Shown one piece after another: positions 51,723 through 60,338 of a stretch of DNA of 64,000 bases. Made by a program: the position numbers and the translations under genes. How positions within the stretch are numbered: the stretch's first letter is position 1; each line of letters begins with the position of its first letter. The notes beneath the pieces are model-generated. The model was not told the DNA's origin. It did no database searches and saw only the letters and a program-made list of their open reading frames with translations. Origin of the DNA: an uncultured Amylibacter sp. (lineage in GTDB: Bacteria; Pseudomonadota; Alphaproteobacteria; Rhodobacterales; Rhodobacteraceae); the NCBI GenBank assembly GCA_947497475.1, contig CANMGS010000001.1, forward strand, positions 434,001 to 498,000. Reading direction: 5' to 3'.

Positions 51723-53432
51723 CTATACTAAGAAGCTCACAAGTAACGATGCACCTAACAGAACTGCGATAGACAAAACCATCGCTCCTGTTGGCCAGCT
51801 GCGTGCCATTTGACCCTCTGGACCGTGGGAACGATACAAACGTTTAATCGTTCTTTCCGTTGTTTTTGACATCAATGTTGTGATCCAATTGTAGAATGAC
51901 CCAATCACCCAAGTGAACCAATAAATCACTTTTGGTCCAGCTTTGCGATAAATCCAATCAGTATCAATATTAATTGATTTCAACTCTGGCGGATAAATCC
52001 CAGTACGCATCAATACTGTGAAGGCGAGTGCAGAGAAGAACAACAACTGCAACTGTGTGATCACGTGTGTTGTTGTATAGGGTACATAATCCACTTCGTA
52101 AGGCAGTAAATTATAAAGTGGTTCTGGGTAAGCACCTACTGCAATACACAAGAATGAGGTCAGCCCCATTGCCAACAACATATTCCACGGTGCTTCTTTC
52201 GGGCGTAGGCCACTATCATGTGCGAAGAACACAAAATACGGGATCTTGATGCCAGAATGGTGGAACACACCTGCAGATGCGAACAACAGAATGGCCCATA
52301 TGACATAGTAATGATCATGTGCTGCTGCTGATAGGATCAATGATTTTGAAATAAAGCCTGAGAACAGTGGGAAGGCTGAAATAGAAGCCGCACCAATCAC
52401 ACAAAAAATCATAGTCAATGGCATTGTTTTATAAAGCCCACCAAGTTCAGACCCTTTAGCTGTACCCGTACGGAACAACACAGCACCCACTGACATAAAC
52501 AATAGTGACTTATAAAGAATATGCGCAAAAGCATGTGCTGCTGTACCATTCAAAGCAAGCTCTGTACCGATACCAACGCCAACCACCATAAAGCCAAGCT
52601 GATTGTTCAAAGAATAAGCCAAAACACGGCGTAGATCGTTTTCGATTACGGCATAGAAGATCGGGAACAGTGTCATCACCGCACCAATGTAAATCAATAT
52701 TTCTGTACCAGGAAAACCACGCGCCAATGAGTACACGGCTAGCTTTGTAGTAAACGAAGACAAGATTACTGTGCCGGTAATCGTTGCTGCTGGATAACTA
52801 TCCTGCAACCAATTGTGCAGTAATGGGAACGCACATTTGATGCCAAAGGCAAAGAAGATCAAGATCGTGCCGATATCACCTGCAGCAAACAAATCACTCA
52901 TATTCGTGAATTCAACGTTGCCTGTTGTGCGGAAATAAAGAGCCGCCCCCGCAATCAAGATCACACCTGATGCGATTTGAATAATTAGATAACGCATTCC
53001 TGTGTGATAAGCACCTTCGGTTCTGCGCGCCCAAATTAGGAATACAGATGCAATTGCAGTACCTTCCCAGAAGAAGAAGAGTGTGATCAAATCACCAGCA
53101 AAAACGGCCCCTATAGCAGAACCTGCATACAATAACGCTGAGATTTGTTGCACTGTGTCGCGCACATGCCATGCATAAAGTAGAGATAAAAATGCAGCGA
53201 GAGAGAAGATAAGGCCAAAGATTGTAGACAGTTTGTCGACGCGCAACACCGTTAGGTCCAGCCCAACAAAGGTAACTGGCAGATGCAAACCTTCTGGCAT
53301 CGTCCAGATCAACCATGCACTGATAACTGGGAAAATTAAAGAAACTGCGGCGCGCAAGTTACCCTGTGGAATCAGCGGCAATATTGCAGCACCTATTAGA
53401 AAAATCAAAAATGGTGGGAACGGATCAATCAT
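51723..53432 (-). CDS. Mrp-type antiporter, NuoM/L-like subunit with extended C-terminus
   Basis: A 569-residue membrane protein with about 14-15 helices of the proton_antipo_M family. The conserved Glu of TM5 lies in FFFWEGTAIASVFLIW and the Lys of TM7 in GIKCAFPLLHNWLQDSYPAA, followed by FTTKLAVYSLARG. A C-terminal segment SINIDTDWIYRKAGPKVIYW and a terminal helix are like MrpA/NuoL ends. It is the last of three such subunits in this operon and may stand in for the N-terminal half of MrpA. The upstream small gene overlaps it by 8 nt. Confidence 0.88.
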   Translation of the reverse strand: MIDPFPPFLIFLIGAAILPLIPQGNLRAAVSLIFPVISAWLIWTMPEGLHLPVTFVGLDLTVLRVDKLSTIFGLIFSLAAFLSLLYAWHVRDTVQQISALLYAGSAIGAVFAGDLITLFFFWEGTAIASVFLIWARRTEGAYHTGMRYLIIQIASGVILIAGAALYFRTTGNVEFTNMSDLFAAGDIGTILIFFAFGIKCAFPLLHNWLQDSYPAATITGTVILSSFTTKLAVYSLARGFPGTEILIYIGAVMTLFPIFYAVIENDLRRVLAYSLNNQLGFMVVGVGIGTELALNGTAAHAFAHILYKSLLFMSVGAVLFRTGTAKGSELGGLYKTMPLTMIFCVIGAASISAFPLFSGFISKSLILSAAAHDHYYVIWAILLFASAGVFHHSGIKIPYFVFFAHDSGLRPKEAPWNMLLAMGLTSFLCIAVGAYPEPLYNLLPYEVDYVPYTTTHVITQLQLLFFSALAFTVLMRTGIYPPELKSINIDTDWIYRKAGPKVIYWFTWVIGSFYNWITTLMSKTTERTIKRLYRSHGPEGQMARSWPTGAMVLSIAVLLGASLLVSFLV

Positions 53433-53772
53433 TGACGCTCTCCCGATCTAAATCTTCTTCAGGGTATTCTTCGGCCTCGACATCATATGGCGCATAATAA
53501 TCTTCAGGGCGCATCAGGAAGCGGCGCATTAATTTGGCACAAACCACCAATGCTGCACACATGAAGAAACCATAAAGGGCATAGAAACCTGGAAATTTTT
53601 CAAGGTCCATGTAGACTTTTTTATAGTAGAAAAAGTCAGCCAAAAAGAGCGCTGTGCAAAGCGCATAAAGCCCATAAACGATACGGTCGACGTTTTTCTT
53701 TTTGTCCAAGAACATTAACCACCGTCCTAATGCAGGGTAGTTCGCTGGATCATCTTTTGGTGTTTTAGCCAT
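53425..53772 (-). CDS. Small two-helix membrane protein of the Mrp-like operon
   Basis: A 115-residue protein with two hydrophobic helices (about 30-50 and 63-82) and a strongly acidic C-terminus (YDVEAEEYPEEDLDRE). I recognise no domain. It overlaps the following NuoM-like gene by 8 nt and follows another antiporter subunit by 12 nt, so it is very likely a subunit or assembly factor of the complex. Confidence 0.72.
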   Translation of the reverse strand: MAKTPKDDPANYPALGRWLMFLDKKKNVDRIVYGLYALCTALFLADFFYYKKVYMDLEKFPGFYALYGFFMCAALVVCAKLMRRFLMRPEDYYAPYDVEAEEYPEEDLDRESVND

Positions 53773-53784
53773 CTTCGAACCCCT

Positions 53785-55248
53785 TTACAGACCGACGATT
53801 GGCGCAAGGAAATCTTGGATTGCGCCTGCGTATAGGAATAAAATTAAACAACCAAATGCCGTGATTGCAGGTGGCAGCCAACATAGCAAAGGTGCCTCTG
53901 CAAATGATGTTGGCAGTTTATTGTCTGTTGCTGGTCGATAAAAACCGCGCCCAACGATTGGCAAAAGATAGGCTACGTTTAAGAGTGAGCTGAGCATTAA
54001 AACCGCAATGATAATTTGGTGACCCGCATCTGCGGCACCTACCATCAATAAGAACTTCGGCCATGAACCACCCAAAGGTGGCAAGCCAATGATAGACAAA
54101 GCGCCTACTAGGAATGCAATGAATGTGATCGGCATGATGCGACCAAGACCCTGCATCTGGCTGATTTCGGTTTTATGGTAAGCCACGTAAATTGAACCCG
54201 CACACATGAACAATGTAATCTTGCCCATCGCATGCATCGCGATATGCATCCCGCCACCCAATGCGCCCATGCTGGTGGCCAGTGCCATACCAAGCGTTAT
54301 GTAGGACAGTTGGGATACGGTAGAATAGGCAAGACGTGCTTTCAGATTGTCCTTGGTCATCGCAACAACCGATGCGGCGATGATAGAATAAGCCGCCAAC
54401 CACATTAGCCATTCTGAGGCACCTGTTTGGGCAAGAAAGTCGATGCCAAAGATATAGATTCCGACTTTAAGAATTGAGAATACACCAGCCTTCACAACAG
54501 CAACGGCGTGTAAAAGAGCAGATACAGGTGTGGGTGCGACCATCGCGGCAGGCAGCCAGCGATGGAATGGCATCAATGCTGCTTTACCAATACCGAATGC
54601 GTATAGTGCTAATAGGATTGGTACTAAGCTTGGGGCGATTTTACCTTCGAGGATACCACCTTGTACAAAGTCCAATGTACCAGCGGCAACGAATGTCCAG
54701 ATCACACCTGTTAGAAGAAGTGCAATTGATGTGCCGATCAATATACCCAAATAGATACGAGCACCGATGATGGCATCTTTGGTGCCTTTGTGGGCGACCA
54801 GTGGATATGTGGATAGCGTAAGGATTTCGTAAAACACAAACAATGTGAACATGTTAGACGCGAACGCGATGCCCATAACGGCTGCGATTGCGATGCTGAA
54901 ACAGGCAAAGAAACGTGCGTGATTGCCTTCGTTGTTTCCGCGCATGTAGCCGATGCCATAAAGATGCGTCAGTATCCATAAACCAGATGCGATGATTGCG
55001 AACATCAGGCCCAGTGGTTCAACGTGGAAAGCGATTGTTAAGCCTGAGACGACTTCGAACAACGCGATCTCTTCCATTGTGCCGTTACCAACTGCACATA
55101 GAATACACAGGACACATGCAAATGTTAGAAGCGCACAGATAAATGTAAAGCCATCACGCAGGTTTTCACGGTCTTTGAATGCCATGTTCCCAGCCATTGC
55201 GACTGTTGGGATAAGCATTGTTAGAAATAGAGCTGTTGATGTTTCCAT
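53785..55248 (-). CDS. mnhD: Mrp-type antiporter subunit D-like (second copy)
   Basis: A 487-residue protein with about 14 helices of the proton_antipo_M family. FVFYEILTLSTYPLVAHKGT carries the TM5 Glu; GKAALMPFHRWLPAAMVAPTPVSALLHAV carries the TM7 Lys and the PTPVSALLHA signature of proton-pumping NuoN/M/L and MrpD. It is 15 nt behind the other D-type gene. It should be one of three channels in the complex. Confidence 0.9.
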   Translation of the reverse strand: METSTALFLTMLIPTVAMAGNMAFKDRENLRDGFTFICALLTFACVLCILCAVGNGTMEEIALFEVVSGLTIAFHVEPLGLMFAIIASGLWILTHLYGIGYMRGNNEGNHARFFACFSIAIAAVMGIAFASNMFTLFVFYEILTLSTYPLVAHKGTKDAIIGARIYLGILIGTSIALLLTGVIWTFVAAGTLDFVQGGILEGKIAPSLVPILLALYAFGIGKAALMPFHRWLPAAMVAPTPVSALLHAVAVVKAGVFSILKVGIYIFGIDFLAQTGASEWLMWLAAYSIIAASVVAMTKDNLKARLAYSTVSQLSYITLGMALATSMGALGGGMHIAMHAMGKITLFMCAGSIYVAYHKTEISQMQGLGRIMPITFIAFLVGALSIIGLPPLGGSWPKFLLMVGAADAGHQIIIAVLMLSSLLNVAYLLPIVGRGFYRPATDNKLPTSFAEAPLLCWLPPAITAFGCLILFLYAGAIQDFLAPIVGL

Positions 55249-55262
55249 GTCCCCTACCCCCT

Positions 55263-56792
55263 TTAATGCGCCATACCAGCGGAACCCGCCAGCAGACCTT
55301 CAGCTGCAACTTGCGCAGAGCCGAGTGTTAATTCAGTGTCAAAACCAAACCAGATACAAGCACCCGCGAGTATCCACATTGGGATAAGCATAGTGATTGG
55401 TGCTTCTTTAGCTGTGCTGTCTGGGTTTGGTTCCGTGAGGTATAACACTTCAAATATCCGCCAAACGTAAATCACAGCCAAAAGCGATGACAACATGATT
55501 GCAATCGCGATAATCCACCAACCATTTTCAAAAGCTGCTTGAACCAAAACCCATTTCGAAATGAAACCCGCTGTTCCTGGCACACCAATAAGGCTGAGGC
55601 CACTTGCGATCATAGCTGCACCTGTAAGCGGCATTTTACGACCTAAGCCATTTAGGTTGTTATAGAATGCACCGCCTGAATATAGCAGCATTGCGCCAAC
55701 CCCCATAAACAGAGCAGCTTTGGTAATACCGTGGTTGACCAAATGCACAAGCGTTGCTGATAGGCCAGTTGCGTTCAGCATTGCTATACCAAGGAGCATG
55801 TAGCCAATTTGTGCGATAGACGAATACGCCAACATACGTTTGATGTTGGTTTGGAAGACTGCAACGAAGGAAGCTGCAAACATTGCGAGTAAAGAGAACG
55901 GAATAAAGACGATATATAATGTCCATTCTTCGAACACGAAACCTGGGTTGAACACTGAGAACATGAAACGCAGCAAAACGTATATCGCTGCTTTGGTTGC
56001 TGTCGCTGCTAAGAATACAGATACAGCAGACGGCGCGAATGTATATGCATTTGGCAACCAATGGTGTAGTGGATAAATCGCAACCTTTAGCCCCATACCA
56101 ACTACGATGAATGCAAATGCCGCACGAATTGTACGATTTGTGCCCTCCTCAGCGATACGGTCAGCAAGGTCAGCCATGTTTAAGGTACCTGTTGCCATGT
56201 AGAGCATCGCAAGCCCGATGATAAAGAAAGTGGCACCAATCGTACCCATAATAAGATAATCATAAGCTGCTGTTAATGCGCGCTTATTATGCTCAGCGCC
56301 TTGAGCAACTAGAACATACGTAGACAGTGATGAAATCTCTAAGAACACAAATACATTGAATGCATCGCCCGTGGCGACCATGCCCAAAAGACCTGTGAAA
56401 CACAGCATAAAACAAGCGTAAAATAACGTGTGGTTCTTCTTTGGGATTTCGGCCTTCACACTTTCATAGGCAAAAGGCAAAACGATTGTGCCAATTCCTG
56501 AGATCAAAGCCAATACTAGGGCGCTAGCAGCATCAATACGGTATTCGATACCAAGAGGCGGCGCCCACCCCCCAACATGGTATGAGATAAACCCACCATC
56601 TAAGACTTGCATCAGCAAGAGACACGAAATTACAAATGCTGCAGCACTGGCAGCAAAAGCAATTGGCCATGCAAGGCTGCGTTTGCCAATAAAGATTATA
56701 ATAGGTGCCGCAAATAAAGGGATTACAACCTGTAGAACAGGCAAGTGATCCATAAACGTTTTTGCAACGTGATGCGTTTCTTCGGCAGCCAT
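55263..56792 (-). CDS. mnhD: Mrp-type monovalent cation/H+ antiporter subunit D
   Basis: A 509-residue membrane protein with about 14 helices. VFLEISSLSTYVLVAQG has the TM5 Glu, GLKVAIYPLHHWLPNAYTFA the TM7 Lys, and SVFLAATATKAAIYVLLRF the later Lys, as in MrpD. It follows mnhC with a one-base overlap. The C-terminal end is slightly longer than in Bacillus MrpD. Confidence 0.92.
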   Translation of the reverse strand: MAAEETHHVAKTFMDHLPVLQVVIPLFAAPIIIFIGKRSLAWPIAFAASAAAFVISCLLLMQVLDGGFISYHVGGWAPPLGIEYRIDAASALVLALISGIGTIVLPFAYESVKAEIPKKNHTLFYACFMLCFTGLLGMVATGDAFNVFVFLEISSLSTYVLVAQGAEHNKRALTAAYDYLIMGTIGATFFIIGLAMLYMATGTLNMADLADRIAEEGTNRTIRAAFAFIVVGMGLKVAIYPLHHWLPNAYTFAPSAVSVFLAATATKAAIYVLLRFMFSVFNPGFVFEEWTLYIVFIPFSLLAMFAASFVAVFQTNIKRMLAYSSIAQIGYMLLGIAMLNATGLSATLVHLVNHGITKAALFMGVGAMLLYSGGAFYNNLNGLGRKMPLTGAAMIASGLSLIGVPGTAGFISKWVLVQAAFENGWWIIAIAIMLSSLLAVIYVWRIFEVLYLTEPNPDSTAKEAPITMLIPMWILAGACIWFGFDTELTLGSAQVAAEGLLAGSAGMAH

Positions 56793-57247
56793 TATGCGCG
56801 TCCACCCATAGCAGCACCGTATTCTTTGTTATCTTCGGCAGTCATTTGGCGTTCTATTTTTAAAATCTCTTCTTCTTCGATAGTGTCATAAGCCTCGCGG
56901 ATACGTACAATCAACGCGAGGCCTAAAGATGTCGTAGCAATCCCCACCACAATCGCAGTAAGGATCAAAACGTGAGGCAATGGATTAGAATAAACAATGG
57001 ATGGATCTGGTTCGATGTGCCCAGTTAAATCCACAGGATAAATCGGAGCTGTGCCACCTGTAATTTTACCAATCGAGATGTACAGCATGAATACAGAGAC
57101 TTGGAAAATGTTCAGGCCAACGATTTTCTTCACAAGATTTCCGCGCGCGACAACAACGTACAAGCCAGTCATCATTAAAACAATGAACAACCAATAGTTT
57201 ATGTGGCCGACTATAAACGCCCAATCAATAAGTTGTTCCATTACCAA
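56792..57247 (-). CDS. mnhC: Mrp-type antiporter subunit C (NuoK-like)
   Basis: A 151-residue protein with three helices. NYWLFIVLMMTGLYVVVA, KIVGLNIFQVSVFMLYIS and LTAIVVGIATTSLGLALIVRI match MrpC/NuoK. In the NuoK-like second helix the Glu is not evident, as in many MrpC. The acidic tail includes EEEEILKIERQ. It overlaps mnhB by 7 nt. Confidence 0.92.
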   Translation of the reverse strand: MVMEQLIDWAFIVGHINYWLFIVLMMTGLYVVVARGNLVKKIVGLNIFQVSVFMLYISIGKITGGTAPIYPVDLTGHIEPDPSIVYSNPLPHVLILTAIVVGIATTSLGLALIVRIREAYDTIEEEEILKIERQMTAEDNKEYGAAMGGRA

Positions 57248-57684
57248 TCCTCATCTTTCATGGGCGGTGGACGGCCAGCAAAAGCGTAGTAAATCGCCAC
57301 CATTACGCCCGTAACGGTGATGCCCACACCAAGTTCGACTAATAGGATGCCCCAATGCTGCCCGTGGCTTGGGTGATGTGGGGAAAAAGCGTCATAATCA
57401 AGATAGTTGTATCCTAATAACATGCTCACAACACCAACACCTGCGTATAGCAGAACACCCAATGCAACCAGTTTGTGAACCAACCATGGTGGGAAAACTT
57501 GCTCAGCTTTATCCAAACCAAAAACGATACCATATAAGATAAACGCTACGGCCATAATTACCCCAGCCTGAAAGCCACCACCTGGTGAGAAATCACCGTG
57601 GAATTGGACGTAGAATGCGAACAGCATGATCGCACCCACAAGCATTTTGGTAACAACACGTAAGATTAAATGGTGATGATGCAT
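57241..57684 (-). CDS. mnhB: Mrp-type antiporter subunit B (MnhB domain)
   Basis: A 147-residue protein with four helices. The MnhB signature is HGDFSPGGGFQAGVIMAVAFILYG (residues 29-52, shown in part) and ILLVELGVGITVTGVMVAIYYAFA near the end. It starts with a His cluster MHHHHLILRV. It should pair with the MbhD-like subunit encoded just upstream. Confidence 0.93.
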   Translation of the reverse strand: MHHHHLILRVVTKMLVGAIMLFAFYVQFHGDFSPGGGFQAGVIMAVAFILYGIVFGLDKAEQVFPPWLVHKLVALGVLLYAGVGVVSMLLGYNYLDYDAFSPHHPSHGQHWGILLVELGVGITVTGVMVAIYYAFAGRPPPMKDEDW

Positions 57685-58241
57685 TATGCGTCCTCCTCAT
57701 CTTCATCTTTGCGGCGGCGACCCAATCCACTAAGCAATAGTAAAACACCTATTCCAGCTGTGAAAACCACAGCCGTTTCACCAAGCGTATCATAGCCGCG
57801 ATAACTGGCTAAAATTGTTGTCACAACGTTCGGGATTTCAACATCTTCCAGGCTGCCTTTTAGGTATTCAGGTGCAACATGTTGTTGTGCTGGAGCCGCT
57901 GCATCGCCAAAGTTTGGCATATCAATCGTACCATAAACCAATGCAACACCTGTAATCAAAACCACAATAAATGGAAGCGGGCTGGATATACTGGATTTTT
58001 TCTCAGTTCGTGAAGTCAAAGCAATTGTACCGAGCATCAGGACCGTAGAGATACCTGCGCCAACGGCCGCTTCTGTGAAGGCAACATCGACCGCATCCAA
58101 AGCCACAAAAAGTAACGCAGATAATAGACTGAACACACCTGAGAGCATTACAACAGCGAACAAGCGGTCTGTTTTAACAATAGCGAATGCAGTTAACACC
58201 AGCATTGCGAATAAAACGATATCAACAAACGTACCGATCAT
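57684..58241 (-). CDS. MbhD/MbhE-like subunit equal to the MrpA C-terminal part (DUF4040)
   Basis: A 185-residue protein with five to six helices. The first half, SGVFSLLSALLFVALDAVDV then FTEAAVGAGISTVLMLGTIAL, is the DUF4040/MbhD unit. The end with SYRGYDTLGETAVVFTAGIG is the MbhE-like unit. In typical Mrp systems both are fused to the C-terminus of the large MrpA subunit; here they stand alone. It overlaps mnhG by 4 nt and mnhB by one base. The loop after residue 85 is Ser/Lys rich. Confidence 0.88.
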   Translation of the reverse strand: MIGTFVDIVLFAMLVLTAFAIVKTDRLFAVVMLSGVFSLLSALLFVALDAVDVAFTEAAVGAGISTVLMLGTIALTSRTEKKSSISSPLPFIVVLITGVALVYGTIDMPNFGDAAAPAQQHVAPEYLKGSLEDVEIPNVVTTILASYRGYDTLGETAVVFTAGIGVLLLLSGLGRRRKDEDEEDA

Positions 58242-58561
58242 TTTGCAGAATCCTCGTCGCTTTCAGGTGTCTCTCCTGATGTAAGAGCTGCATTTGCAAC
58301 GGCATGTGTCGAAGTTGGACCCGTAATAAAAATGAACCCACCAATAATAATCAGCTTTACAGTGATCAAAGTGAACCCTGAATGCATACACATCCCTGCA
58401 ATCAATAAAATCATACCCGCAGACTCGCTTACAGATGCAGCATGTAACCTTGACCAAAAATCTGGAAATCGTAGCGTACCAACAGCACCAATTACGACAA
58501 ATATGCTCCCTGATAAAATAAGCACCCAAGCGATAATTTCTGAAACAAACTGCCAAGTCAT
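58238..58561 (-). CDS. mnhG: Mrp-type antiporter subunit G
   Basis: A 107-residue protein with three helices and the MnhG pattern GAVGTLRFPDFWSRLHAAS (residues 27-45), then GTLITVK-like FTLITVKLIIIGGFIFITGPTS. It overlaps both neighbours by 4 nt. The C-terminus is acidic (TPESDEDSAK). Confidence 0.93.
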   Translation of the reverse strand: MTWQFVSEIIAWVLILSGSIFVVIGAVGTLRFPDFWSRLHAASVSESAGMILLIAGMCMHSGFTLITVKLIIIGGFIFITGPTSTHAVANAALTSGETPESDEDSAK

Positions 58562-58857
58562 TTCTTAGCCCCCTTGGAATTAGGAACTTGAGATACATCT
58601 CCAATAGCGCGGTATCTAAAGAATTTAAGGATCGCGATTGTACCAACAAAATTGATCAATGCGTATAGCAATGCGATATCTAGAAAGTCTGGGCGGCCAT
58701 TTAAAAAACCAAGAACCGCAATTAGCAAAACTGTTAATGTACCAAAACTGTTAACTGCTAGGACGCGATCATAAAGTGATGGTCCCGCGTACAAACGCAC
58801 CAAAACAAGAGCCATAGAAACAAACAATGCAACCGCTGCGGCTAAGAACATCATCAT
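58558..58857 (-). CDS. mnhF: Mrp-type antiporter subunit F
   Basis: A 99-residue protein with three helices and the family signature RLYAGPSLYDRVLAVNSFGT (residues 22-41), then DFLDIALLYALINFVGTIAILKFFR. It overlaps mnhE and mnhG by 4 nt. The polar C-terminus SQVPNSKGAKK is likely cytoplasmic. Confidence 0.94.
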   Translation of the reverse strand: MMMFLAAAVALFVSMALVLVRLYAGPSLYDRVLAVNSFGTLTVLLIAVLGFLNGRPDFLDIALLYALINFVGTIAILKFFRYRAIGDVSQVPNSKGAKK

Positions 58858-59339
58858 TTTGAATCTCCTTCAATTGCTGTCACTCTGCTATCCATTTCAG
58901 CAAGCGCATCCAAATCATCTGAAGAATATCCAACAGCATGGATCAAAAATTCGCCCTCTTCGACTTCAACTGAAATTGTCCCAGGTGTTAAAGTTATTGA
59001 ATTTGCAAAAATTGCCTGCCCTAAATCAGTTTTCTGTGAATATGGGATTCTAAACATATGTCTGTTGATTGGCATACTTGGAGATAAGATAAGTTTTGTA
59101 ACTGCCCAGTTTGCTTTTGCAATCTCGATCATAAGCCAAGCCCAATATGCGATTGTAGCAAAAACGCCGAGCCTTATTTCCAATCGGTCAGTATCCGCAG
59201 CATTATCCATGCGACGCACAACAATCACAGAAATAATGGCAGATACGACGCCAAATCCGATTATCATGGGTTTGTAAACGCCCGACATTAACAACCAAAG
59301 CGCAAAAAGCGTGAGCGCCGTTAATATTGTTCGAAGCAT
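58854..59339 (-). CDS. mnhE: Mrp-type antiporter subunit E
   Basis: A 161-residue protein and first gene of the operon. Two helices at about 1-22 and 25-45 and a third at 58-75 precede the soluble MnhE part: QAIFANSITLTPGTISVEVE (about 107-126) and FLIHAVGYSS. The LTPGT core is conserved in all MrpE. The operon promoter should lie in the 345-bp gap upstream. Confidence 0.93.
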   Translation of the reverse strand: MLRTILTALTLFALWLLMSGVYKPMIIGFGVVSAIISVIVVRRMDNAADTDRLEIRLGVFATIAYWAWLMIEIAKANWAVTKLILSPSMPINRHMFRIPYSQKTDLGQAIFANSITLTPGTISVEVEEGEFLIHAVGYSSDDLDALAEMDSRVTAIEGDSK

Positions 59340-59684
59340 TCATTCCCCCCCATGCTGTATGTGTAACATACGAGCTATTTTGATTACTGGTCTTTTTTGT
59401 AACACAGTTTTCGACATAAGGTTAACCCCAAGTCTTAAAAATTACTGCATTAATTTCCACGTTTATCGCTTTATAAGTTTCGGCACTTTTTCGCCATATT
59501 AATGCCTTTTTTCAGGAATTATCGGCATATATGGTTCAATATAGGTATATTTGTTCTTCATCAGCATAAATGCATTGCAATTTGGAGGTTAGACGACCCA
59601 TATTAGCGATATAATAATATCTTCAGGAATGAAGTGATAAAAACGCGTAAATACGCAGGGGCAAGTATCGGTTGAGGCATCTGA
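59340..59684. other. 345-bp divergent promoter region, no gene seen
   Basis: The stretch separates the antiporter operon from the capsule export genes. It is AT-rich. A good -10 word TATAAT (59610-59615) lies 70 nt ahead of the capsule ATPase, with a weak -35 candidate TTAGAC 15 nt upstream of it. No ORF, RNA gene or strong repeat was found; atcggcatatatgg-like words occur but are not clearly repeated. Confidence 0.4.
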
Positions 59685-60338
59685 ATGATTGAATTCAGGA
59701 ATGTGAGTAAGTCTTTTTGGACTGGAAAACAACGCAAGGTCATTTTAGATCAGGCATCATTTCGCGTGGATGTCGGCAGGAGTATTGGCATTCTGGCACC
59801 AAACGGAACAGGTAAAACGACATTAATCAATATGATGTGTGGGTTGGAAAAGCCTGACGAAGGCGAAATTTACCGCTCTTCAAAAATATCATTCCCGCTG
59901 GGTTTTATGGGCGGCATTAACAATAAACATACCGCAACAGAAAATTGTCGTTTTATTGCACGCCTATACGGTTTGGATCCTGATTACGTAGAAGCCTTCT
60001 GTAGGTATCTATGTAATTTGAATGAATACTTTGAAATGCCGGTTGCGACTTATTCAAAAGGTATGCGCGCACGTTTCATGTTAGCGCTTTTATTAGCGAT
60101 CGAATTTGATATTTATCTCATAGATGAAGGTATGCCACAATCAACAGATGCTGAGTTCAATAGGAAAGCAGGTTCTGTTTTGCGTGACCGTTTAAAAGCA
60201 TCAACTGTTGTGATTGTTTCGCACCAAGCGGATATTCTGGAAGCATTCTGTGATACTGCAGCTGTTCTAAGAGACGGCAGACTTCATTTCTTTGATACCT
60301 TGGAAGAGGCAAAACAGGTTTATAACTATGCCCAATAA
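59685..60338 (+). CDS. kpsT: Capsule/polysaccharide export ABC ATPase (KpsT-like)
   Basis: A 217-residue ATPase of the polysaccharide exporter class. Walker A reads LAPNGTGKTT, a variant of GRNGAGKST; the Q-loop region is FPLGFMGGINNKHTATEN, the signature YSKGMRARF and Walker B IYLIDEGMPQSTD, which is the KpsT/RfbB form. It should drive export of a capsule glycan with a KpsM permease, which is not adjacent. The next gene overlaps by 11 nt and encodes a KpsE-like partner. Confidence 0.88.
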   Translation: MIEFRNVSKSFWTGKQRKVILDQASFRVDVGRSIGILAPNGTGKTTLINMMCGLEKPDEGEIYRSSKISFPLGFMGGINNKHTATENCRFIARLYGLDPDYVEAFCRYLCNLNEYFEMPVATYSKGMRARFMLALLLAIEFDIYLIDEGMPQSTDAEFNRKAGSVLRDRLKASTVVIVSHQADILEAFCDTAAVLRDGRLHFFDTLEEAKQVYNYAQ

